DNA from: CAXMNX01 sp964194845
GTDB lineage: Bacteria; Pseudomonadota; Alphaproteobacteria; Rhodobacterales; Rhodobacteraceae
Assembly: GCA_964194845.1 (NCBI GenBank)
Contig: CAXMNX010000024.1
Location: 1-19,574, forward strand
Reading direction: 5' to 3'
Length of the DNA stretch: 19,574 nt
Each line of letters opens with the position of its first letter. The first letter of the stretch is position 1. A model generated the notes under the pieces. It saw only the letters and a program-made list of their open reading frames with translations. It did no database searches and was not told the origin of the DNA. Of this stretch, positions 1 through 6,280 are shown piece by piece. The position numbers and the translations under genes are program-made.

Positions 1-1
1 A

Positions 2-331
2 GAAGCCCCGGTTATTGATACCGAAGACCGCGAGCGCGCCAATCGCAGGACGGTGACGGATGTTTTTGCCTTCATCAAGCCGATCGAAAACGAAGGTCAG
101 GACCTGGTTGTCGCCAGCGTAACCATCGCTGACAGCTTTACAGACCCGACACCGACCTCTGATCCGGTGCAGGAACCGGAACCCGGTCCGACCCCTGACC
201 CCGAACCCGAAACGGATCCCTCTGCTGACGATGATGGCGGCAAAAACCCGGACTCGGGCCGCGGAAATGGTGACGAAGATGGCGATCCGGGCAAGTCCGG
301 CGGCAAAAACAACGGCGGCGACGAAGTTTAA
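2..331 (+). CDS. C-terminal part of an unidentified protein with an acidic, Pro/Gly-rich tail (5' end outside the window)
   Basis: The frame is open from base 2 and stops with TAA at 329-331, so the gene almost certainly begins upstream of the window. A GTG at 53 is in frame, but the residues before it (EAPVIDTEDRERANRRT) are also plausible coding sequence. About 45 ordinary residues are followed by a low-complexity tail: first a Pro/Glu/Asp/Thr stretch with PEPGPTPDPEPE, then a Gly/Asp/Lys/Asn stretch ending GGKNNGGDEV. Such tails are usually flexible linkers or surface-exposed ends. I do not recognise the family and assign no function. The gene converges on the hydrolase at 481-1419, with a hairpin between them. 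Confidence 0.55.
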   Translation, partial: EAPVIDTEDRERANRRTVTDVFAFIKPIENEGQDLVVASVTIADSFTDPTPTSDPVQEPEPGPTPDPEPETDPSADDDGGKNPDSGRGNGDEDGDPGKSGGKNNGGDEV

Positions 332-388
332 GAATGCTCTGATGCGGTGAGCGACCTGTCCCGGTTGCCCGCGTCGATTGGGTGGGGC

Positions 389-418
389 TGAGGCGCGGTC
401 GGGTGAGACCGCGCCTCA
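389..418. terminator. Hairpin terminator between convergent genes
   Basis: A perfect 12-bp inverted repeat, TGAGGCGCGGTC / GACCGCGCCTCA, with a 6-nt loop (GGGTGA), lies between the stop codons at 331 and 481. The plus-strand flank is CTAATTTC, a weak T tract, and the minus-strand flank has none. It could serve both convergent units, but termination efficiency is inferred. Confidence 0.6.
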
Positions 419-480
419 CTAATTTCAAATCCGGACATTCCTACGGCAACGCAAGCCGCGTCGGCGATTTGCGCGCCTAC

Positions 481-1419
481 CTATTGGTCCCGCTCGAAAA
501 ATTCGAACATGCCGCGCATGAATTGGCCGCGCAGATGCGACGCCTCCATCATCAGTTCATGTTTCGCGCCTTCGACCGGTTCAAGTCGCGCTGTCCCCCA
601 GTTTCGGTGCATATCCCGGACCGCTGACGGCTCGACAATCTGTTCCTCAGTGCCAAGAAACGTCAAAACCGGAACCGCCGGTCTGGGTGCCACTGCAAGT
701 GCGGCCGTTTCCAGATGCGCCTGATGAAACCAATGCACCGTCGGGCCACCCACAGAAATATCAGGCGCATTTTCCGCCTGCCGGATCATGAAGTTATGAT
801 ATTCCTGATCTGTGGTCAGCATATTCTCGGCCAGCGACGTATAGGTCACGTAGTTGGCCGGGCGGGTGCCGGGCATCACGGTGTTGTCCAGGCCGATCTT
901 GCGCATGATCCAGGAATAAACAGCCGCGAGCGGTCGCAAGTGTGCGTCGACGTGAACGCCCCACATCGGTGCCGAAAAGACCGTGCGTTCAACCCCCAAG
1001 CCGTCAATCAGCGCGCGCAGACCGATGCAACCACCCATCGAATGGGCAACCAGATAGTGCGGCGCTGGCAGGCTCAGGTCGGCGGCGGCCTGCACAAATA
1101 CAGCAACGTCACGCTGATAGTCGGAAAATTGACCAACGTGGCCCGGCCTTCGATCGGGTATAAGCCGGTCCGAATGTCCCTGCCCGCGCCAGTCAATGCA
1201 AAGAACGTTATATCCGGCCTCGGTCATTTCGCGCGCCACGCGGCCGTATTTTTCCAGAATTTCGGTCCGGCCGGGAAACAGAAATATCGTGCCGCGCGGG
1301 TCTGGCGCCGCCCACAACCCCAATCGCAGCCTCACGCCATCATCAGCAAGCGCCCAAAATGCGCGAACGCTGGATGACCCCTCAGAAAGGGCAACGTCAA
1401 ACGGTGCGTCGTCGCTCAG
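481..1419 (-). CDS. Alpha/beta hydrolase, lysophospholipase/monoacylglycerol lipase-like
   Basis: A serine hydrolase of the 'hydrolase_4' lysophospholipase group, 312 residues from the start chosen here, probably cytoplasmic and acting on lipid esters. It shows an oxyanion-loop region (FLFPGRTEILEKY), the DWRGQGHSDR strand-turn, the nucleophile elbow VAHSMGG with Ser near residue 127, and a catalytic His in GAKHEL near 287. The acid position reads GTEEQIVEP, with Glu where Asp is commoner. The first ATG/GTG/TTG in frame is GTG at 1335, but the frame upstream of it reads like the family's N-terminus (SDDAPFDVALSEGSSSVRAF). The best start is therefore CTG at 1419, which overlaps the TGA of the SCP-2 gene as CTGA and implies translational coupling. 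The family call is firm; the exact substrate is not known. Confidence 0.88.
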   Translation of the reverse strand: MSDDAPFDVALSEGSSSVRAFWALADDGVRLRLGLWAAPDPRGTIFLFPGRTEILEKYGRVAREMTEAGYNVLCIDWRGQGHSDRLIPDRRPGHVGQFSDYQRDVAVFVQAAADLSLPAPHYLVAHSMGGCIGLRALIDGLGVERTVFSAPMWGVHVDAHLRPLAAVYSWIMRKIGLDNTVMPGTRPANYVTYTSLAENMLTTDQEYHNFMIRQAENAPDISVGGPTVHWFHQAHLETAALAVAPRPAVPVLTFLGTEEQIVEPSAVRDMHRNWGTARLEPVEGAKHELMMEASHLRGQFMRGMFEFFERDQ

Positions 1420-1706
1420 GATAGAACCGTTCCCAGGCGCATTGCAGCGCCCATGTCGCCGTCGATTGTCAATTTGCCAGACATGAAAGCAGCGGTGGGG
1501 TTCAACTCCCCGTCCAGGATCGCGCGGAACGTGTTGGCGTCAGCGGTCATTGTCACGTCCGCGTCCTCGTCCGCTGCGCGCGCGCCTTCGCCGTCCAGCA
1601 TGATCGCGCCTTCATCCTCGATCGTGAATTTCGCGGTTCCCTCGAAACCGCTGCCCTCCAGCTTTGCATTCAGGGCGGTCACCGCCTTCTCGATTACGTC
1701 GCTCAT
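1416..1706 (-). CDS. SCP-2 sterol-transfer family protein
   Basis: A 96-residue single-domain protein of the SCP-2 fold, which binds lipids or acyl groups in a hydrophobic tunnel. In bacteria these are usually small cytoplasmic proteins of uncertain ligand. Typical features are the N-terminal helix MSDVIEKAVTALNAKL, the strand FTIEDEGAIMLDGEG, the ADVTMTADANTFRAILDGEL helix-strand unit, and the MSGKLTIDGDMGAAMRLG signature near the C-terminus. ATG 1706 is preferred over an in-frame start at 1778 because GGGAG lies 7 nt upstream and the extra residues do not resemble the family. It is the first gene of an operon with the hydrolase, whose start overlaps this stop. The pairing suggests a lipid-related role (inference). 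Confidence 0.9.
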   Translation of the reverse strand: MSDVIEKAVTALNAKLEGSGFEGTAKFTIEDEGAIMLDGEGARAADEDADVTMTADANTFRAILDGELNPTAAFMSGKLTIDGDMGAAMRLGTVLS

Positions 1707-1724
1707 GTTCAACTCCCATTTTCG

Positions 1725-1755
1725 TGACGCCGCGGGGCTCGCAATCCTGGCGTCA
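1725..1755. promoter_or_regulatory. Inverted repeat in the divergent promoter gap
   Basis: TGACGCC (1725-1731) and GGCGTCA (1749-1755) are perfect 7-bp inverted arms 17 nt apart. They lie inside the 70-bp gap between the divergent SCP-2 and TPR genes. The place and symmetry fit an operator shared by both promoters, but no regulator is identified and chance is possible. Confidence 0.3.
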
Positions 1756-1776
1756 TGCGTTAATCTTGCACGCGTC

Positions 1777-2337
1777 ATGCTTCAAATTCGTTCATATCTC
1801 AAATGTGCCGTTGCGGCAGCAAGCGCAAGTCTGATTTTCCTGACGTTTGCCCATGCCGACGATGCCGAGCTTGAAGCGCTTTTTGAAGGATTGAAGTTGG
1901 CCGACGCCACAGCGGCGGCGCAAATCGAGGGGCGGATTTACGACATTTGGTCGCGATCTGGATCAGACGCGATGGATTTGCTGCACAATCGCGGACGCGA
2001 AGCATTGGAGAATGGCGACCTTGACCGGGCAATCCAGCATTTTTCAGCACTGATCGACCACGCGCCGGATTTCGCCGAAGGCTACAATGCGCGGGCAACT
2101 GCGTTTTTTCAAACCGGCCAGTTCGGGCTTTCACTCGAAGATATTCGCAAGACGCTGGCGCTAAATCCCCGGCATTTCGGAGCGATGAGCGGCCTTGCCC
2201 TGATTTTGGAAGAAATTGGCAAGCCGGAAGCCGCATTGGGTGCATGGCGCGAAGTCGAAATGCTGCATCCCAACCGCGACGGGTTGTCAGATACAATTCA
2301 GCGACTGGAGCGCCAGGTCGAAGGCTCCGAAATCTGA
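1777..2337 (+). CDS. Exported tetratricopeptide-repeat protein
   Basis: A 186-residue protein with a clear Sec signal peptide: a basic start (MLQIRSYLK), a hydrophobic core (AVAAASASLIFLTF) and a cleavage-like AHA/DD at about residue 27. It is therefore likely periplasmic. About residues 66-165 form two to three TPR helical pairs, including NRGREALENGDLDRAIQHF, NARATAFFQTGQFGLSLEDI and LALILEEIGKPEAALGAWRE, with the usual Gly/Ala/Pro spacing. TPR proteins act as scaffolds, and no enzymatic domain is present. The frame is open far upstream, but that part is the antisense of the SCP-2 gene. ATG 1777 begins the signal peptide, though its ribosome-binding site is weak. It converges on iolB, with a small palindrome GAAATTGCAATTTC (2344-2357) between them. 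Confidence 0.82.
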   Translation: MLQIRSYLKCAVAAASASLIFLTFAHADDAELEALFEGLKLADATAAAQIEGRIYDIWSRSGSDAMDLLHNRGREALENGDLDRAIQHFSALIDHAPDFAEGYNARATAFFQTGQFGLSLEDIRKTLALNPRHFGAMSGLALILEEIGKPEAALGAWREVEMLHPNRDGLSDTIQRLERQVEGSEI

Positions 2338-2359
2338 CGCACAGAAATTGCAATTTCAC

Positions 2360-3166
2360 CTATTGGTCGCGCTTTGCGATCCAATCGTGATCCGGGTGGT
2401 TCTTGAACCGCCACTTGCGCAGCGGGCCCGCCATAACGTTCAGATAATACATATCGTACCCATAAGGTGCACTGCACGGATGATGCCCTTTGGGAACAAG
2501 CACGACGTCGTGGTTTGAAACGGCCATCGTCTCGTCCAGCGACCCGTCTTCGGTCCAGACGCGCTGAATGCCGAACCCCTGCGCCGGGTTCAGGCGATGA
2601 TAATACGTCTCCTCCAGATAGGTCATATTGGGATAATCATCTTCGTCGTGCCGGTGCGGCGGATAGGATGACCAGTGCCCGGCGGGCGTGAACACTTCGG
2701 TCACAAGCAGGCTGTCCGCCACATCGCGACCTTCCATCGCTATGTTGTTGATATAGCGCGTGTTCGTGCCCTTGCCGCGCTCTTCCAATGCGATGCCCAT
2801 CGGGCCGATAACCTGCGCAGAATGCCCACCATTTCCCGGCGCAGTGCATACCGCAATCGTGCAATCGGTCGTCGCGCGAGCAGTCCAGTCGCTGTCGTTT
2901 GGCACGTAAAGGCAATGGGGCGGGGTGCGTTCAAAAATATCCATCCGATCGCCCAGCTCGCCGAAACTCTTGCCACCCACGGTCAATTCCGCGCGACCCT
3001 CGACAAGCACCAGTATCGCTTCACGATCACCTGTGGCCTCGGCTACCGCGTCGCCCGAAGCCAACCGATGAAGCCCGAAACCGACGTAACCCCAATTCGC
3101 TGATGCAGGCGTTATGTCATGCACTTTGCCTCGGTGTCCGGTCGGCTTGCGCAGCAATATGCTCAT
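2360..3166 (-). CDS. iolB: 5-deoxy-glucuronate isomerase
   Basis: IolB converts 5-deoxy-D-glucuronate to 2-deoxy-5-keto-D-gluconate in myo-inositol catabolism, in the cytoplasm. The 268 residues match the usual family length. The protein is a double cupin. The metal-binding region is visible as PPHRHDEDDYPN followed by TYLEETYYHRLNP, and the family's C-terminal region is present (VLVPKGHHPCSAPYGYDMYY, then NHPDHDWI). ATG 3166 has GAGGA 8 nt upstream. It is the last gene of the iolG-iolD-iolB operon, 48 bp after iolD. Its product would next need the kinase IolC, which is not in the window. Confidence 0.96.
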   Translation of the reverse strand: MSILLRKPTGHRGKVHDITPASANWGYVGFGLHRLASGDAVAEATGDREAILVLVEGRAELTVGGKSFGELGDRMDIFERTPPHCLYVPNDSDWTARATTDCTIAVCTAPGNGGHSAQVIGPMGIALEERGKGTNTRYINNIAMEGRDVADSLLVTEVFTPAGHWSSYPPHRHDEDDYPNMTYLEETYYHRLNPAQGFGIQRVWTEDGSLDETMAVSNHDVVLVPKGHHPCSAPYGYDMYYLNVMAGPLRKWRFKNHPDHDWIAKRDQ

Positions 3167-3214
3167 GTATTTGGTCCTCGTTCGCGCACTACTGAGAACG
3201 GCAGGGGGCTGGGG

Positions 3215-5044
3215 TCAACCCTTGTTCCTTTCAGCAAGGCCCGCCTCGTAGTTCTTGCGTGCCTCGCGGACAGCCTCGCGTCCGCTAACCTCGGGCACCG
3301 CGACCTCCCACCAGCTGCCTCCAAAGGGCGTCGACGGATATGGATCGGTGTCAATAACGGCAACGAACGGCCCGGGCGCAGTTTTTGCCTTCGCCAGCGC
3401 ATCTTCCAGCTCGGCAATTGATCCGACATGAACGGCCTCGGCCCCCATGCTTGCGGCGTGTGCGGCAAAATCAATCTTCGACGGGATTACATGATAGGCG
3501 GTGTCGAGAAGATTGTTAAATTCCGCGCCACCGGTCCCCATCTGCAGCCGGTTGATGCAGGCAAATCCACGGTTATCAGTGATGACCACGGTGATCTTGA
3601 TGCCCATCATAACCGCAGTCGCCAGCTCGGAATTGGCCATCATATAGCTGCCGTCACCCACCATCGCGATCACATCACGATCAGGATCGGCCATTTTGAT
3701 GCCAATCGCGCCGGCAATTTCGTAGCCCATGCAGGAATAGCCGTATTCCATGTGATACGACCCCGGCCCGGATGCCTTCCAAAGCTTGTGAAGCTCGCCC
3801 GGCATGGTTCCTGCGGCCCCCATGACGACAGTTTTCTCGTCGCTTGCGCGCTGGACGGCCCCCACGACCTGCATATCGCTCGGTTGGGCATTGGTATCGC
3901 TGGGAACAGCAGTCAGCGGGTCAACGGCGGCAAACCAATCCTGCTTCAGCTTCGGATCGGGTCCGGTGGCTTTGTGGCCTCCCAGCGCATGCGTCAGCGC
4001 CTGAAGCCCCACACGAGCATCGGCATTCAATGGCAAAGCGCCGTGTTTTACGGCGTCATAGGTTTGCACATTCAGGCTGGCCAGCACCCGGTCTGGTTCC
4101 TTGAACAGCGACCACGAACCGGTGGTAAAATCCTGAAGCCGTGTCCCGACGCCAAAAACCAGATCCGCCGCATTGCACGCTGCATTGGCGGATGCCGCAC
4201 CGGTCACACCGATCGGGCCCAAATTCAGCGGATGGTCCCATGGCAAGGCGGATTTGCCAGCCTGGGTTTCAACGACCGGAATATTGTGAGCCTCGACGAA
4301 CGTGCGAAGCGTGTCTGCGGCATCGGAATAATGAACCCCACCGCCCGCGATAACGACCGGATTTTTCGCAGCCTTTATCGCTTCGGCAAGTTGCTCCAAT
4401 TCGCCTATATCCGGCTGGATGCGCCGCATTTTCCAGACGCGCGGCTTAAAGAAGCTTTCCGGATAGTCATAGGCTTCGGCCTGTGTGTCCTGACAAAAAG
4501 CCAACGTGACCGGCCCGCATGTGGCGGGATCCGTCATCGTCGCCATCGCCCGGGGCAGCGCCGTCACCAGGTGCTCGGGCCGTGAAATCCGGTCGAAATA
4601 CCTGCTAACGGGGCGAAAGCAGTCGTTCGCGCTGACCGTGCCGTCCGACCAATCCTCGACTTGCTGCAAAACCGGATCGGGGCCGCGCGTCGCGAAGATA
4701 TCGCCGGGCAGGAACAATACCGGAAGGCGGTTTGCGTGCGCAAGTGCTGCGGCAGTGACCATGTTCGTGGCACCCGGTCCGATGGATGATGTGACTGCCA
4801 TCGCACGCTGACGCTTGGATTGCTTGGCGAATGCAATCGCGGCGTGCGCCATGGTCTGTTCGTTGTGTCCGCGATAGGTCGGTAAAGCATCGCGCGACGC
4901 ATAAAGTGCCTCACCCAGACCCGCCACGTTTCCATGCCCGAAAATAGCCCAAATGCCTGCGATATAGGGCACGCCATCTTCCGTTAACTGGGCGCTCAGA
5001 AAGCGCACCAGCGCCTGCGCGGCCGTAAGACGTATCGTGCTCAT
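3215..5044 (-). CDS. iolD: 3D-(3,5/4)-trihydroxycyclohexane-1,2-dione acylhydrolase (ThDP-dependent)
   Basis: IolD hydrolyses the ring of 3D-(3,5/4)-trihydroxycyclohexane-1,2-dione to give 5-deoxy-D-glucuronate, using thiamine diphosphate and Mg2+. At 609 residues it has the full three-domain layout of ThDP enzymes. The N-terminal pyrimidine-binding domain carries the conserved glutamate in YRGHNEQTMAHAA. A central Rossmann-like domain contains PVVIAGGGVHYSDA. The C-terminal pyrophosphate-binding domain has GDGSYMM followed by VVITDNRGF, the metal-diphosphate motif. ATG 5044 is preceded by GGGGAGG at good spacing. It lies 31 bp after iolG. No truncation or frameshift is seen. Confidence 0.96.
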   Translation of the reverse strand: MSTIRLTAAQALVRFLSAQLTEDGVPYIAGIWAIFGHGNVAGLGEALYASRDALPTYRGHNEQTMAHAAIAFAKQSKRQRAMAVTSSIGPGATNMVTAAALAHANRLPVLFLPGDIFATRGPDPVLQQVEDWSDGTVSANDCFRPVSRYFDRISRPEHLVTALPRAMATMTDPATCGPVTLAFCQDTQAEAYDYPESFFKPRVWKMRRIQPDIGELEQLAEAIKAAKNPVVIAGGGVHYSDAADTLRTFVEAHNIPVVETQAGKSALPWDHPLNLGPIGVTGAASANAACNAADLVFGVGTRLQDFTTGSWSLFKEPDRVLASLNVQTYDAVKHGALPLNADARVGLQALTHALGGHKATGPDPKLKQDWFAAVDPLTAVPSDTNAQPSDMQVVGAVQRASDEKTVVMGAAGTMPGELHKLWKASGPGSYHMEYGYSCMGYEIAGAIGIKMADPDRDVIAMVGDGSYMMANSELATAVMMGIKITVVITDNRGFACINRLQMGTGGAEFNNLLDTAYHVIPSKIDFAAHAASMGAEAVHVGSIAELEDALAKAKTAPGPFVAVIDTDPYPSTPFGGSWWEVAVPEVSGREAVREARKNYEAGLAERNKG

Positions 5045-5075
5045 GTGAGCCTCCCCTAACTACCCGTTCCGAACT

Positions 5076-6080
5076 TTAGCGAAGAACCTCGGACACCCTG
5101 ACCGCCCGCGTCTCAGCCACTGATCGCACTGCCGCCTCGGCCAATACAAGCGCCATCAAACCATCGGCGCCGGTCGTCGGCGGTTCTGTCGCGGTTTCAA
5201 CCGCGTCGACAAACGCCACTATCTCGGCGGCATATGCAGCGGTATAACGGCTCATGAAAAAATTCAAAAGCGGTGGGCGATGAAAGCCGTCTTTGTCGGC
5301 CAGTTCGATGCGCGCTTCGTGCTGGTTTTCCGCCGAAACCGCGCCCGCCGAGCCGTGCACCTCGATCCGCTGATCATAGCCGTAGCTTGCGCGCCGTGAA
5401 TTGGTGATCACGGCCTGCCGCCCGCCGGGTGTTCTCAAAATCACATTCACGCTGTCAAAATCGCCCCGCGCGCCGATCTCGGGGTCAACCAATACACTGC
5501 CCGAGGCAAAGACGCTTTCAACTTCTTCGCCAAGCAGCCACCGCGCCACGTCAAAATCATGAATTGTCATATCGCGAAAAATGCCGCCCGAACGCTCGAT
5601 ATACTCGTAAGGCGGCGGGCCGGGATCGCGCGACGTGATTGTCACCATTTCGACGTCACCGACACGCCCTTGATCAACTGCAGCCTTTAACGCGTTGAAA
5701 TCAGGATCGAAACGCCGGTTAAAGCCAACCATCAAAATCGCCGAGGTTTCTTTGACAACTTCAAGACAGGCCCGAACACGATCAACACTAAGGTCGACAG
5801 GTTTTTCGCAAAATATCGCCTTTCCAGCACGCGCAAACTTTTCGATCAGATCGGCGTGCGTATCGGTTGGCGTGCAAATGATCACGGCGTCCGTGTCATC
5901 GGCGCTAAGGATGTCGTCGATCGACCTTATGTCTGCGCCGTATTTCTGCTGCAAGTTTTCCGCCGCGGCCCGCACAGGATCGGACACCGCCACCAGATTG
6001 GCGTTGGGAACGGACGCAATTGCCGCTGCGTGAACCTGCCCGATCCGCCCTGCGCCAAGAACTGCGATGTTAAGTGCCAT
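5076..6080 (-). CDS. iolG: Inositol 2-dehydrogenase (Gfo/Idh/MocA family)
   Basis: IolG oxidises myo-inositol to scyllo-inosose with NAD+, the first step of inositol breakdown. The 334-residue protein has an N-terminal Rossmann fold with the nucleotide-binding motif VLGAGRIGQVHA (about residues 7-18), the family lysine motif CEKPVDLS, and the substrate-side motif RDMTIHDFDVARWLLGE. ATG 6080 is chosen over the in-frame TTG at 6086 because GGGGA lies 7 nt upstream of the ATG. It is the first gene of iolGDB. Gfo/Idh/MocA members also oxidise other polyols and sugars; the direct linkage to iolD and iolB makes inositol the best substrate. A candidate promoter lies about 55 bp upstream. Confidence 0.93.
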   Translation of the reverse strand: MALNIAVLGAGRIGQVHAAAIASVPNANLVAVSDPVRAAAENLQQKYGADIRSIDDILSADDTDAVIICTPTDTHADLIEKFARAGKAIFCEKPVDLSVDRVRACLEVVKETSAILMVGFNRRFDPDFNALKAAVDQGRVGDVEMVTITSRDPGPPPYEYIERSGGIFRDMTIHDFDVARWLLGEEVESVFASGSVLVDPEIGARGDFDSVNVILRTPGGRQAVITNSRRASYGYDQRIEVHGSAGAVSAENQHEARIELADKDGFHRPPLLNFFMSRYTAAYAAEIVAFVDAVETATEPPTTGADGLMALVLAEAAVRSVAETRAVRVSEVLR

Positions 6081-6135
6081 AGCCAATTCCCCACAATCGT
6101 CGCCGCGACAAAATCACTGCCCAACGGCCCGCGAG

Positions 6136-6164
6136 ACTCTGCCGACAGGCCTTGGCGGCGTCAA
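6136..6164 (-). promoter_or_regulatory. Candidate sigma-70 promoter of iolGDB
   Basis: On the minus strand TTGACG (6164-6159) is followed after 17 nt by CAGAGT (6141-6136). The -35 box is close to consensus; the -10 box is weak. It would give a leader of about 50 nt before the iolG ATG. This is pattern matching only. Confidence 0.35.
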
Positions 6165-6193
6165 TCGGGGTTAGTCGGATTTCCTTCATTTCT

Positions 6194-6221
6194 TTGCAAG
6201 CACCGACCGGCTAATGAATAT
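6194..6221 (+). promoter_or_regulatory. Weak candidate promoter of the Rieske-glutamate synthase gene
   Basis: TTGCAA (6194-6199) and GAATAT (6216-6221) are 16 nt apart in the 200-bp gap divergent from iolG, about 60 nt upstream of the ATG at 6281. Both boxes deviate from consensus, so support is weak. Confidence 0.22.
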
Positions 6222-6280
6222 CTGGACCACGGCGTGCGGCGCAGCCTAGTCTCGGAAAATTACCCGCGAAAGGATGCACC

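Noticed and set aside
1453..1776. N-terminal extension of the TPR protein
   Set aside because: The extra 108 codons are the antisense of the SCP-2 gene, and the real protein clearly begins with a signal peptide at 1777.
3428..4585. Plus-strand open frame of 385 codons opposite iolD
   Set aside because: It lies wholly inside the unmistakable iolD coding sequence and reads as a Cys/His/Arg-rich shadow.
6081..6280. IolR operator of the GGAA-N6-TTCC type reported for rhizobial iol genes
   Set aside because: GGAA and TTCC occur singly in the iolG upstream region, but never with the 6-nt spacing.
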